From Septoria linicola (taxonomy: Eukaryota; Ascomycota; Dothideomycetes; Mycosphaerellales; Mycosphaerellaceae), in the NCBI GenBank assembly GCA_024114885.1, contig CP099419.1, forward strand, positions 434,001 to 498,000: a stretch of 64,000 nucleotides of DNA. The letters run 5' to 3'. Positions 23,801 to 37,362 of the stretch are shown piece by piece. A program made the translations under genes and the position numbers. The notes below the pieces were generated by a model that worked only from the letters and a program-made list of their open reading frames with translations, had not been told where the DNA came from and made no database searches. How positions within the stretch are numbered: the stretch's first letter is position 1; each line of letters opens with the position of its first letter.

Positions 23801-25168
23801 TATACTATTAATATAGATAGTAATAAAGGGTTTAGATTATTAGTAGTTTGACGTGATTACGGCGTTTCTTAACGCACTAATTAATAAGCGTAATATCTAT
23901 GTCTAGATACCGTATAGTTTTAAGACACACGGCAAGGTCTACCTACTTAAGAGAGCGCTCTATAGACTTAAGTAATCGCCGCTTCTTTAGTACTAAGAAC
24001 TTAAGAAGTTTATAGCTTCTATCGGTTTTATAGTAATTAGTACTAACATATACGTGTTCTATAACGACGAGGTCACGATCGCTATCTATGTCGACGATAT
24101 AATCGCTATTAGTACGACTAAGGAACTAAATACTATAGCTAATTAACTAAGAGACCGCTTCAAGATCTACGAGCTTGGACTAGTATACTACTATCTCAGA
24201 ATAAATATTGTCCCTAGCTCTAATACTATGTTTATTAGCTAGACTACCTATATAGACCGTCTTAGTAAGAAGTACTAAATCAAGGCTTCCTTACTACTAT
24301 ATATACCGTTATAAGCGAGGCATAGACTCCGTAAGGCTTCTAAGGGCTACTAAGCTACCGCTTTACTTTAGAAGTAATATTAAACAATTATTAGTAAGCT
24401 TCTATAGCTAGCTATAATTATAAGACTAGATATTGCCTACTATGTAGGCTATCTCTTACGCTATCTCGGAAACCCTATACTAGAACACCTAGAGGCAGCT
24501 ATACGCGTTATAAAGTACTTGGTCTATAATACCGGCTATAGTATTATACTCGGTAGCGATAATAACGATAAGCTATTATACTACGTTAATACGTCTTAGG
24601 CCGACGACGTAGATAATAGGCGATTAATAGAGGGTTTTATCTTTATACTCGGCAACTTACTAATTCTCTAGAAGTCTAGTAGATAACTAATCGTGACTTA
24701 CTCTAGTATAGAAGCCGAATACGTCTAAATAGCACTCGCGACTAAAGAAGCCGTTATACTCGGTAATACTATAAAAGAGCTAGGACATAAGAGGGTGTTT
24801 CTAATAACTATCTATAAAGATAACTAGCTAGTAATCGATATTACGCTACGTAATAGTAGAGCTACCGAAGCTCGTACTAAGTATATAGATATCAAGTTCT
24901 ACTTTATTCGTAAGAAGTTAGTAGACGACACTATTACTATCTAGTAGATTATAATAGAGGATTAGAAGGTAGATAGATTAACAAAGGCGCTTGACTATAA
25001 TAAGCACGAACGCTTTACTTAATAGCTCGGACTAATAGATAGTATTTAAGCGAATTTAGAGGTTACGAGGTATTATAACGCCTCTAATTAGCCTATAGGT
25101 TTAATACCGGTTTCGAGCGATTTATAGAACAAGCGACACGCTAACATAGTAGTTACGCTATTAACTAA

Positions 25169-25446
25169 TAATAGATAACAACTACCCTAATACTAACCTT
25201 CTAGGTAGGTATAAGAGTAGTCGCTATAGAACAAGACCTGTTCGGAGAGTAATAGTCTTGTAATACGTATGTTGACTAGTAGTAACGAGCTCAAACTAGT
25301 AGTCCTAGGACTAAGAGCCTATACTAGGACCGTAGGACATTGAATTAATCAAGTAGAGTAAATATTCCTATCTTAGAAACGAGCTACTACCTTACTTTTA
25401 TACTAAAACTACTAAGTACGGCATGTAGGTGGGCCTTTGCCTTACT
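25169..25446. repeat. solo LTR (278 bp) inserted in Copia
   Basis: A 278-bp sequence flanked by actaa on both sides (25164-25168, 25447-25451) lies between the Copia RNase H and its 3' LTR. The same 278 bp occurs alone at 39169-39446, and its end occurs inverted at 63926-64000. Length, 5-bp duplication and absence of internal sequence fit a solo LTR of a third retroelement family. Confidence 0.75.
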
Positions 25447-25490
25447 ACTAATTATAGTACGAGTTAATTATAATAGTCGATATAGAGGTA

Positions 25491-25612
25491 ACTTGATTAG
25501 TATAGATACCTTAGGCACTTTAGCGTGCTAAGAATATCGACACGTATTCGTAACTCGAGGTTTCCGTAGCTAGTTACTTCTTTATAATAATAATCAACTT
25601 ATTATATTAACT
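25491..25612 (+). repeat. 3' LTR of Copia
   Basis: 122 bp, followed by the taacg duplication. Confidence 0.92.
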
Positions 25613-28600
25613 TAACGTTATCTACTATAATAGGCCTAGCGGTAAATTAAAGCCTATAAGGTCTCTATATAATTTATCGAGTAGGACTTAGTTATACCTA
25701 GAGAAGATATTAACTAACGAGGCTAGCGCGTAACTAGTAAAGTTCTTAGAGAAACCCTTAGCGTTAGGTAGTAAGTTCGAATCTCTTATAGTAACTTGAT
25801 TAAACTTCTAAGCTACGTTAATTAACCGATACTTCTTTAGCTTACCTACCTCTATCTTCTTACTAATAAGGAAGTATAGGTTTCGATAAGTACTATAGTA
25901 TAGCTTAAGAGTTCTAGCTTAGATTTATTGTCTTAGTATATCTTCTACGATATGTCGTAGCGATAGGTTTAGCTTGAAGCCTAGGTACTACTATAGCTCG
26001 TAAGGAACTGTCCGAATCTTCTATAGTAGAGTAATATTAGAGTTAATTTAGCCTAAATATATAAAGTTCTACGTAAAAGTAGCTTCTTGGTTCCTTAGTA
26101 TATAGTATAATAAATCTAGCTCCTTTAGTAGTAGTTCTATACTAGGTTTGAACTTTATAAGCCGTTTAGGTATAAGGCGTAATCTAGGCTCGATCGTCGA
26201 GAACCTCTTAGTTAGGTACTTACTATCGTAAGGTCTAGTACTAGGTAGTATAGCTACTTCCTTCTTAATATAAGTCCGTCGCTAGTCCTTTAATCTGCTA
26301 GGGTTTAAGCTATCTATTATAGTAATATCTATATTTACTAGTTTAATCTTATTAGTAACTCGCTTATAAAGAGTATAGGCGCTAATATAGTTATCTAGCT
26401 TCCGCTACTCTATAGCTTCTTTATTACGAGCTCTCTCTACTACTATATTAATAGTAGCCGAGATAACGTACGTCTCTTTACTAAGCTCGTCGTCTACTTT
26501 ATTAGAGATAACCTCGTCGTAGGGTCTAGGTTCTTAGATAGCTAGCTCCGCCTCTCTAAGCTTCCTATAGGCAATTATTAAGTATTCGCCTCTATAATTC
26601 GAACCCTAGCTCGATTAAGGCACTAGTATAGCCTCTTTAAAACTATACCTAATACTCTAGTATAAGTCTCGCTCGTTAGTACAAGCTAGTTTAGCTTCGC
26701 TAGTAGCTAGTAAAAGCTTCTTAAGTCGACTATTTTAGCTAAATTTAGCGATATTACCTTCGATAGCTACTACTACGAGATAGTTATACTATATTTAAGT
26801 CTAGCTATAATTAACCCGCCTTAATAGTTCGAGCTACTATCGTAGAGAGGTGCTTTACCTAATTAAGTCTACTATAAAATAGTCCTCGAAGTAAATTACC
26901 TTTATATACGATAACTACTACGTAAGGTAGTTAAAGACTTAATTCTCTAGGAGTTTAGGGCTATTAGTAACTATAAACGAACACTAGTACTAATCGCTTA
27001 TTTATCTATACTACTAGTATAGTTTGAAGTATAGTATAGAAGGTATAACGTAATTATCGTTTAAAAAGGTAACTATAGAACGTTCTACTAGCTAACCTCC
27101 CTAAGTAGAGTTTTTACCTCTAACTACTAAACCTTATACGGAAAGAGTAGTAGAAGCTTAAAAAGCTTATAATCCCTCTCTCTACTCCTCGCTATTATAA
27201 GATCTAGAGTCCTCGATAGTATACTCTATATTCTTTAGCTAATAATTACTAAAAGTTAGAGTTCGGATACTAACTTCTATAGAATCTAGACGTAATAAAA
27301 GTATTAGAGCCTCTACTAAACTCGTACTATCGACTAGAGCTAGTTCCTCGGTACTCTAGCTTTTCCTAGGACTTGTTCTATAGTACGTATATTACTACAG
27401 CTATTAAAACCGGTAAATATAATAATATAGCCGTCTAGAGTACTAATTAAGCCCTCCTAAGAGCTATTATCGTAGTTCTTAGAAGCTAGGCGTACCTATC
27501 GTACCTATAGTCGGCTAAGTAAAATCGAGCCGTTCGCTAGTAAGACTAGAAATAGTATAGTAACTCTTATACTAAAGGTATCGATTAATACCTCTAGGTA
27601 GTACCTAACGAAAGTAACCTTGCCTCCGACTCCTCCTATAGTAATATTACTAAGAGAGGTTATACTAACTTAAAGCTTTCGAATATATTCGATTAGTATA
27701 ATTATTAACTTAGCTCCCTCGTTAATTAAAGACTTATAAGCTATTATTCGAGAGCTATACTTTATAGGCACGTAGATACTTAGAATAATCTAATAGATAT
27801 TATTAAATAATAGAAGGATATTATTAGTCCGCTTATAAAGCTCAGAAGTAGGCCTAGGCTTTACTATATTAATTACTATAGCGGTAGCCTAGAAGGCCTT
27901 AATATCGGTCGCTAAGATAGCTTTTATTAGCTCCTCTTCTACCTACTCGCTAAAAGCTTTAGATAGTAAGGAATATACGCTAATCTTAGCTCCGCTACCT
28001 CTATTCGTACGCTTCTTTATACGGAGCTTATTAAGCTTCTTATATAGATCCGTATCGTTTAGAACACGACTCTATAAGGAATACGATACTCGTTCGCTAT
28101 AGAGAATAATCTCTACTAAGCTTAACTAGACCTTAGATTCGAGTATTTTGTCTATCTAGAAGACGTTAGCGTTATTATTAGCGTACGTAGCTCGAAGGTA
28201 GTTATCTATACGCTTAGTCTTTGAAGGCTCCTTAGCCTTCTTCTACTTTTAAGTATATATAGGAGCGACTAGAACTAGTAGACCGTTTAGGTAGTCGTAT
28301 ATCTACTTATCCTCGATCTTATCGTTATTACGTCTCTAAGTTTAAGAATCCTCTAACTCTCCTATATCTATAAGGTAAGAGGCTAGCTAGTTTTTATCTT
28401 TAACCTCTTTAATACGAGAGTAACGATAAGCGCGGGTTCTTATAGCTATAACCTAAGTTATAATCTACTTCTATACTCCTATTAGCTATTTTTCGACTAG
28501 ACGAGAAGGATTTAGGTTCTACTTTGTCTTCGCGCTATCTCTAGCTACGTAGGTACCGATTAGATCGTCCTAATCCTTCTACGTAATAGACGCGACTTAA

Positions 28601-30200
28601 CTAATATTAATAGGACTGTCGATACTAGCTATCTTATTCGCTATCCTCTACTAGCTCGCTCTTAGCGTTAATAAACGATCTATATTTTCAAGATTAATCT
28701 TTCCGTAGCGCTACTCTAATACTCCTATTAATACGAACAGCTTTAGTAGTTCCTTGTCCTAGTAGTACTATATCTTTTCCGTACCTAGGCGAGACGTTCT
28801 ATAGTATATAATGCTAGTCTTTAGATCTCTATATATTAAGCTCTTAGTCTCGAACTACTATAGGTACTCGTAGTTTATAGCTATATAGCCTTCGAGCCTA
28901 TATATCTAATAACCTAAGATCTTTAGAGCGATCGCTACGTAGGCCTTAATTATTAACCTATTATCTATCGTAGCTAAGTTAATCGAAATCTCCTAGCTAT
29001 AAGTAGGCCTTAGAATATATAGATAGTCGTGATCGTAAGACTTCGCCTACTATCCTATCGACGAGCGTAGTAGCTATAGGCCTTCTTCTTTAAGTCGACG
29101 AATCGTAGCGATTATAAGGTCTTATATACTAGTAGTAATATTATCGACGGTTACTAGCTTACGGCCTTTATAGACTACCGTTTCTCTAGCCTTGAACTTA
29201 GAGTTTAGTCTTAGAGCGGACTTCTTTACTACTTCGTATAACTACTAGACGTCTCTACTACCTTCGTTATATACTTCTAATTTAAAGTCCTTATTACTAT
29301 TAATCTAACGCTAGGCTATCTTTAAAAGCTTACTATAATCCAAGTCCTTATTATTAAGATCTAACCTAAGATAGGCCTAGAGTCTCTTACTAAAACGAAA
29401 TAGAAGGCCTCGTACGAATAGAAGAGTACGAGAACGCTCGTCTATATACGAAGTAGATATAGTATTAGAGTAGAGTATAAACTGCCTTAAGTACTCTAAG
29501 AGATTATTATCCTCGCTATAGTTAACCTTATAAAGGTTTTCTATATAGTAGCGGTTTCTAAGTATATATATATTATCGTACTTTTAGTATTCCTTAATAA
29601 TCGACTCTTTAAACTTAGTATAGTCTCGGTCGTAGAAACTATTAAGGCGCTAGTATCGTCTACGTTAGACAACCGTAACCTAAGTAAGTAACTTCTCGTA
29701 AAGCTATTTATTATTATTAATAAGTAAGATAGCGTAGTTCCTATATAGTACTTTAAAACGCTTAATATACTCGGTTACGTTCTCTCTATTAAAGAAGAGA
29801 TTCTAGTCCGAGCTAGGTAGTAGTAGAACCTAAGCGATAATTACCTTCTAGCTTTAGGTTACTTAGATAGTCTCTATAAGTAGCTAGAACTACGCTATAG
29901 ATAGTCTATCTCTTAAGTTCGGTCCTTAAAAGATATTAGTATTAGGGTTAAGGTTAGTACCTCCTTAGTCCTCTACTTCTATAGACATGTCGTTATCTAG
30001 TAGAGAGAATAAAGTAAAAACGGGTAGTAGCTTTACTAGAGATCTTCGAATTTACTTATTAAGTTAGTTAGATAAGCTACTCTCTAGTATTTTAGGCTAG
30101 CTAGTAGACGCTAATTCACTTATAGAGCTTATTCGAAGGTGTTCTAAGAGTATATTATACTCTCCTTAATTAGGTTTTTAAATAAAATATAGTTATCGTT
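25613..30200 (-). mobile_element. Gypsy element, gag, protease and N-terminal RT
   Basis: Gag starts at ATG 29988 on the minus strand (MSIEVED) and reads on with NRENVTEYIKRFKVLYRNY, DRDYTKFKESII and NLLEYLRQFILYS to about 28900, with stops at former Gln codons. RT N-terminal sequence ending in RDLIGFNLPLGLL abuts the Copia insertion at 25617. The continuous minus-strand gag-to-integrase order over three fragments shows a single Gypsy element of about 8 kb. The right LTR was not identified; the right limit is approximate. Confidence 0.8.
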
Positions 30201-30619
30201 TAAAACGATAACTAAAAAACAAGAGTCTAAAATTTTCTTAGCTATTAGAAGGTAAACGTTAAACTTTTCTTTATAATATCGAGACTATATTAATTATACC
30301 TAATAAGTAAGGTATATCGTGTCGTATAGTTCGACTATTTATAGCTAGGCGCGTCCGTCTCGCTTATTCGAGTAATTCGCTATATAACTATAGTAGTATA
30401 ATATTACGTTAGCCTATACTATATACTAGGTCTAGGGCCTTAGACGTAATCCGTATCCTTAGCTAAACGATTAGCGTCTAACGCCGTACTAGGACTTATT
30501 CTAAGCGATCTATATACTAGGAGATATAAGATTACCTAGATAGGTCCAGCCTATCCTATAGCCTCTACGCTATCTAAACGAGAGCGTTTTTACGCTAAAC
30601 TAGAGTCTAATCGAAGACT
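30200..30619. repeat. RIPed DNA between Gypsy and hAT copy B
   Basis: No domain recognised. It contains the left flank of the hAT copy B insertion site; the flank continues at 38869. Confidence 0.5.
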
Positions 30620-30896
30620 ATTATAGGTAGACGTCGGAATAGGTAGGCCGAAACGGGTTAGTATATAGGTTAGGCTAGGTCTTAGCCTACCTATAGAAGA
30701 TAGTAATAGGTATAGTACAAATACCTACTCTATACTTAGATAGGTTAGGCGAATAAAAAATAGGTATAATATAGGTTTTAAGTATAACTACGAAGAAGAA
30801 TTATTCTAGTTAGTATCGACTATAAAAGGAAGTATATAATAGAGTAGTAAAGATAGAGAGAGGGATAATAGTAATAAGCGGAATAGATAGGCTAAT

Positions 30897-33800
30897 CTAA
30901 CGTCGACTTGAGTTTATAATATATATAGTTAGTAGACGTAGTTAGTAGCTACGTTCTAGCTCTTAAAGCTTCTCTATAAAGCGTATTACGCTTTCGCGTA
31001 CTTCGACGCTATAATTTATCTACCTTTGTAACCTCTTTATTATCGCTAATACTATTAAACTTTAAAAGAGCCTTAATTTCGTTTTTAACCTCCTTATTCT
31101 ACTCCTCGACTACCTCTATCTAATTACGAGTAAGTTCTAAATTAGGATAAAGAGTAGATACTTCTATAGTAAGTACTACTCTTATATTATACTTATAATC
31201 GCGATATCGATATCGTAATAGTATAATATACGTAAAGATATCTAGATTATATGTCCGATTATAGTAGTTCTAATAACGTATAATACTAAAATCTCGTTCG
31301 TATCTAGTACCTACTACTAGAATATATAGAATATCCTAGGCTATTTTCGATATAATAGGGAATATATTAGTAAGAGCTAGCTATATATCTATAGGATCTA
31401 TTCCTTCTATATATAAGAAGTCTACTTTCCGATAGCGCTCTAGTTCGTTATTAGGCTCGACTAAGGAAGCTACGTCTAGTACTAGTTAAGCTTTATTATC
31501 GTCGCTATCGATCCCTATAGCGAAGGAGGTTAAGAAGCTTTATATACCTCGAGGCTACTATTTCGAAGCTTATATAGTACTAGATAAAGCTTTATAATAC
31601 TTTAACTACTCTACGCGTAATTTGCTCTAGTAGAGATCTTCCGAACTATCGTTATTAAAAGCGCCTCGCTTCTAGAATATACTCTTAATCGTAGAGTATA
31701 GTAGTACTACTATACCGTAGTAGTCTCTAAACTATTACTAGGTCCGTTAGTAATATTAAAAGAGCTTAGTATATACTTTATCTAGTGCCTTATAGAGTAA
31801 GACCTTCTAAGCCTCTTTCTTATACTTGAGTTTCTTGTCTACTTTGTCTAGAATATCGAAAAGAGAGTTATAGTAGCTAAGGACTAGATAGAGGCTAGGG
31901 CCCTTTATCGTACCGACGTAGGTAGTAGCCTAAGCGAAGAGTATAGTTAGAGACGTAAGGTATTCTAACCGTTACTAGTTAGTATTAGATAGTATAAGTG
32001 TTAGTAGCGACTAACGCTTAATAAATTTATCGATAAAGTCGCGTAGTCGACTAAAGCGAGATAGTATTATCGTAGTCGAGCTCTAATAGGTCCTTATATC
32101 TTATATTACTCGTAGTAGTCTCGTTATAGAATACTTTTACTAGCGTACGTAAGCTTTTAGATAGAGATATAGATTCTTTAGACGCTCTCTTTAGAGATCT
32201 ATAAAGCTCTCGAAACGCTAAGAACTAGAGTTTACCTATACTATAAATCTATAGACCTAGGACGATTAATAAGCGCCGACTATACTTACCGACTACGATC
32301 GTCGACTATAACTACGATATACCTTAAATAAAAGTTTAGATAGTCCTTTAAGAGAAGCTACTATATTAGTCTTTTAAAACCTTTCTAGAGCTCGTTAATC
32401 TTTCTTATCGTCCTAAAACTCTTATAGATCATTAATCGGTATTATTTATAGTTATATAAAAAAGGCCTTTATAGTAAGCTATATTACGTAAGTAAAACAT
32501 AGAAACTGTTCTAGAATCGTAGCTAGCGTAGTAGGCTTAATAGCCTTAATATTAGAGAAGAGATTTACCTTATCTAGTTAAACATCTAGTACTACTAGCT
32601 CTACGAGCTCTTCGATCGAAATAGAAGGCTTTACGATTTTTACGCTATACTCTATTAAGTAAAGGCCGATAGCCTTAATACTAGCTTACGTTAGTACTAA
32701 TCGAATAGATACTAGTAAGACGTATATAGACCTATAGAGTATACTATTATTTCTAGCGTTATCGTATATAAGAGCGATTAGTCGGTCTCTAAGGCTAAAC
32801 CTTTATAATATATTAAAGAGTAATTTCGAAAGTCGCTCTCTAGTATATCTACTAGTAACGTAGAGAAAGTCTAATATCGCCTCGTACTATACCTATTTAG
32901 CGTCGATCTAGTAGGTATAGATAGTAAGGAATAAAGCTTTTATACTACTAGACTACTAGCTATCGACTACGATAGTAACCTTAGAGGTTCTAGCTAGTAT
33001 AGCCTTTAGATCTTCCTCGGACCTCTCTTAGACCTCTTAAAGAAGAGCCTTAATCGTCTTACTAGAGCGGAAAGGTATTTCGAGACTAGGGTTAAGATAT
33101 ATATATATATAGTAGACTATAGGATTCTCGAAGAAATTAAGTAGTAGGCTATATACTACGATTATTTACGTAAATACTATAGAGAAGTTATTAATACTTA
33201 GGTCTAGGTCGCTAAGGTAACTCTTACGATTTCGAGCCTAACTATATAAGCTTAATAACGTAGTTAGTAAACGTAGTCGGTAGGAACTTATATAATAGTC
33301 TTTATACTACTAGATATACTCTAGTAGTATCCTCTTTCTCTTAAATACCTATACGTACTCCTTAGTTCGAAGGTAAGAACTAAGACTACTTATACTAATA
33401 CGGAGGCCTAGATAGGCTAAAGAGGTCTCGTAACCTCGATAGACTACTTTTAGTAAGGTATCCTCGATATTAATCCTCTAGTCGAAAAACTTCTAGACCT
33501 AGGAGGAATAGGTACTCTCCTATTTAATAAGTATAGTCTTTTATATCTTAAACTTATACTTATAGCGACCTTGTACCTCCTACTATCGTCGTATATACTA
33601 GTCTTTAAAGTCCGTTTTATACTCTTTCTACTATAGATATACTCTATTTACTTAAGTCTAGTCTAGAGAAGACGTAGGTATATTAATTAGAATTTTAGAG
33701 GTAGTAGGTAGTCTACTAGAGCTCCGCTCTCATACTATATATCGTAGCGTAGAGGGTGCTATTAGACTAGATTCGAATTATAAAGAGTCTCTAAAAACGC

Positions 33801-34372
33801 TATCTTAATATCGTTATCTTAGTCGAGTACTAGACCTAAGTCCTCTAGTAGCTAGCGATAGATTTCGCTATAAAGGTAGCGTATTTATAGGTAGTAGTAT
33901 TGAAACTAGAAGAGTTAAAGAAGATAAAGGTAGACTAAATTATAAAAGTAAGAAAGAGGGGAGCTCTAGACTATCTATAAAACACGCTATAACTTTACCC
34001 TAGTACGACGTCCGTAGTAGTTCTTACCTATAGAGAAGCCTAAATTATACTAATTAGACGCGGTGAAGCCTCTTGTCCGCTAACGATAGACTAGTTAAGA
34101 ACTCGGTACTAATCTCTATATTAAGTACGCTAGGATCTATTAGATCTGTAATAATAGACGAAAAGCTAATACTAGCCTACTCGCTCTTAAATCTAGCTTG
34201 AACTAGACTCTCGACTATAGCTTCGAGTAAAGTCTCTTCTTTATTAAGTATATATTGTTTATTAAATATACTATAGGTAAGCTTCGCGTTTTATCTCTAC
34301 TATATAGATATAGTAGATATAGAGAATCCGTAGGTATTCTAATCGTAGTTAGTAGGAATTAGCTATCTAAGA
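30897..34372 (-). pseudogene. hAT transposase of copy B
   Basis: Same reading as in copy A at a shift of 25,336 bp (left part) or 19,032 bp (right part): RNase H-like region at about 33050-32650 and dimerisation region ending at about 30897. It is not interrupted by another element but carries RIP stops at Gln codons throughout. Confidence 0.83.
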
Positions 34373-34501
34373 TACTCGATAAGGATTAAGAAGTAATTAA
34401 CAAAGGAGGGCTTCTAGCTAAGAACATTACGTAGTATAGCCTAGTATTCTATCTAAAAGATATCGTAGGGTATAGGCAAAACGCTATTAGTAATATACGA
34501 C

Positions 34502-35562
34502 TATAGTTAATTAGTATATAGTTAGTAAATATAGTTAGCGCTTAAGATAGCTAGTAGATATATCTTAACTTAGGCTTCTAGTACTAATGTCTAAAGTAAG
34601 ACAGCTAGACCTCGAAGCCGCGGTATCGTAAAAGAGGAGCTCTATATTATATTAGTAGATAGGAGTTTCTAATAGATAGGAAGACTTACGCTATCGCTAT
34701 ATACTTATATAGCTATAAGTTTATCTAGCGCCTTAATCTTAGACTAGAACTCGCCGATTACCTTATACTAGTATTAATAAGTCGCTCTACTATAGTTAGT
34801 AGAGCCTAGCGTACTAGTAGATAGCTTAATAGCGTACTTAGCCTAAATGTCCTTCTCTTAAGATAAGCTTAGTAGGTTATCGATAATAACGTTTATAGAG
34901 TTTCTCTTTAACTTAGAAGGATCTAATAGTACCTAAACCTATATACTACTATCTTCCTTTTCGAATTCTTCTAATATACTCTCTTTTCTCTTAATCTCTC
35001 TATATAGAAGGTAGAGCTCGATATACTAACCTTCTTTATCTTCCTAAGCGAGGTCTTTAGGAGATTTCTTTTCTTCTACCTTCTTAAGAGCCTTCCTCTC
35101 CCTATATAATATTAGCGCTAACTATATACGCCGACTACGTTTACTAACTATATATATAATAGTATAATAGAGACTTACCGTTGTTTAGTAAAGCTTGCCT
35201 TATAGACTAGTTTCTATTAATTAATATACGTCTTCTACGTATCCTTATCGAGGCTATCCTACCTTAGTAGTATAGCTATTTACTTTACCTTAAAACGACT
35301 AAAAGCTTGATTCTTTACTTTACGTTTTTAGTCTACTTTAGCCCTATCTTCGTCTATAGCTTAAGTACGTACGCGGTCGTGTAGTATGTTTAGATTAATC
35401 GAGTAGTCTTTAATATCCTTTCTTATTATAGTAAGTCTTACGCGTTTCGCCTCGAGTTTAGGAAGAGACTCTACCTTATACTTCTAACATACTATTTCTA
35501 GGATAATTAGTATTAAAAGTGTCGCGTTCGATAGCTATAACGCTTACCTACTAAATAGTAGT
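34502..35562 (-). pseudogene. unidentified minus-strand gene of the hAT element, copy B
   Basis: Counterpart of 15470-16530, with the same intron carrying a motif triplet near 35115-35155, here partly mutated (ccgactac and ctaactat in place of ccgactat). Family unknown. Confidence 0.5.
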
Positions 35563-35911
35563 AGAATTAGGTAGGTTAGATAAGCGATAGTAATATATAA
35601 CGAATTTAGTTATAAGTGTAGATAGTTAGAAAGCGAGGTTTAGAATTTATAAGAAGTAGGGAAATCTAGAGTCTAAGAGCTAACTAAGTAGGAGTAACGT
35701 TAAGGTAGGTCCGCTCCTAGATACTTTAATATAGCTTTTTAGATAATATTAGTTATCGGTATATATAGTCGGCACTTTACTATTAGATTATATTATAGTA
35801 TAGGCTAATATATCTACTAAGTCCGCCTATCCTAGGTCTCTATAATATATCTACTAGATAGAAGAAAGATTACTTTAAAAAGAGAGGTATAGGCTAGCTA
35901 TATAAGACTAA

Positions 35912-36562
35912 TAGTAGATTATAGAGACCTAGCTTTTATTCTAGAAAGGATATCTTAACTTCTTAAGAAGTACTTACTTGTTTATACTTACCTTTTCTAC
36001 TATATATAACCTTATATATTAGCTAGAGATATTATAATTTTAGCTATTATATTAAGAACTATCCTATCGATCTATAGACTAGGTTTAAAACTCTTTAAGC
36101 TACTTAATAAGTTAATAGGCTTAATAGATTACTAAAATAGTATAAATCCTAAGAGTCCTATAGTATATATTAATAGAATAAATATTTAGTTTTAAGATAT
36201 TTTAAGGCCTAATAACGAGATACTACTATTAAGTCTATTATAGAGAAAGTTTTTCTTTAGATTTAGAAGATTCTACTAATCTTTTAGAACTAGCCTTTTT
36301 AATTAGTCTTAGAAAAGAGAGAGAGTATTACTACTTTATATTTATATATTTTATATATCTAGTATATATAGTAAAAATATTCTCTTCTATAGTATTATAG
36401 ATAATTTATTATTAATAGAATAGGCCTTAGTTTAGTATAACTTAGAACTAATAGCTTATTTTTTAATTATTCTATACTAATATCTAATTATATAGATCTA
36501 GTAAACTAATATCGACTATAACTATCCTCTAGTTCTACGCTTCTAGAATTAATTAAGATAAG
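35912..36562. promoter_or_regulatory. AT-rich spacer between divergent hAT gene sets, copy B
   Basis: Counterpart of 16880-17530; same CpG-poor composition and position. Promoter function is inferred from position. Confidence 0.4.
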
Positions 36563-36811
36563 ATTTATAGTTAGTAATCGTAGTCGGTAGTAGTTTTCCT
36601 TATATAGTACCTTCCTATTTAGGTATAGACGTAGGATCTAGTAAGTTTCTTAGTATCTCTTTAGACCCGAGGTTCTATAGCTTATAGCGTCTTAGCAAGT
36701 TTTAGTATCTTTCTAACTACCTACTTCTTCTTTCTTTACTTCCTTCCTCCTATCTCTACCCTTTCCTTTATTTCTTATACCGTTCTTCGATTACGACGCT
36801 CTATATAGGAG

Positions 36812-37272
36812 CGATAATCAAGTATCGATCTCTTTAAGTCCTCCTTAGCGTTTACGATCGTGTAGTCTATTAAAAGTAGCTATTCTAGAGAGTACTACTT
36901 AGAAGCCTATTAAGCCTTAGAAGAAGGTTATTATAGTAAAAACGAACACTCGTTAGAAGCGTATACCTCGTAATAGTAGGTAGAAACGTCGTATCCTTAA
37001 GTTAGGCACTATTACGCTTCGTTAGATTAAGAAATTATAGGGTATAATAGAACTATATATCTAACGCCTCCTATTCTAGTAGCTTGTCTATAAGATCGTT
37101 CTTACTTTTAGTAGTAGGCTACGCTATTAATTAGCGGCCTTAGAATGCCTCTAAGAGGTAGCTAAAGCGTTCCTTACTACTAAATTTAAGATATCTAATC
37201 TCCTAGCTATCTATATAAAGTAGGTTATACTATAGGCTAAGGATCTATAGCTATACTATCGTATTCGTATAA
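36812..37272 (+). pseudogene. histone H3-fold gene I, copy B
   Basis: Counterpart of 17780-18240 at a shift of 19,032 bp. The fold begins with KLGTITLRQI at 36999 and ends with the KDLQLL helix. Its presence here shows that gene I is part of the transposon and not a later insertion into one copy. Confidence 0.82.
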
Positions 37273-37362
37273 GGTTTACTAGCTAGGACGGTAGTATAGT
37301 TTAGTAGAAGCGTAAGTCTACCGACTATAGATACCGACTATATTTCTAACCTATTATCTTAG

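Larger units (their letters stand above)
20574..25612 (+). mobile_element. Copia LTR retrotransposon in the Gypsy reverse transcriptase
   Basis: 122-bp LTRs at 20574-20695 and 25491-25612, flanked by the 5-bp duplication taacg (20569-20573, 25613-25617). Gag opens at ATG 20916 (MSTNTIPSIGFK). Protease VDSGAI lies near 21885. Integrase occupies about 22260-23000. Reverse transcriptase has DVITAFLN near 23850 and YVDDI at 24086. The RNase H block SSIEAEY is near 24705. The order protease-integrase-RT-RNase H is Copia. RIP stops are present but some CpA/TpG remain and the two LTRs differ at only a few sites, so it is younger than the Gypsy host. Joining its flanks restores the Gypsy sequence TLxQGATNSI. 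Confidence 0.95.
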
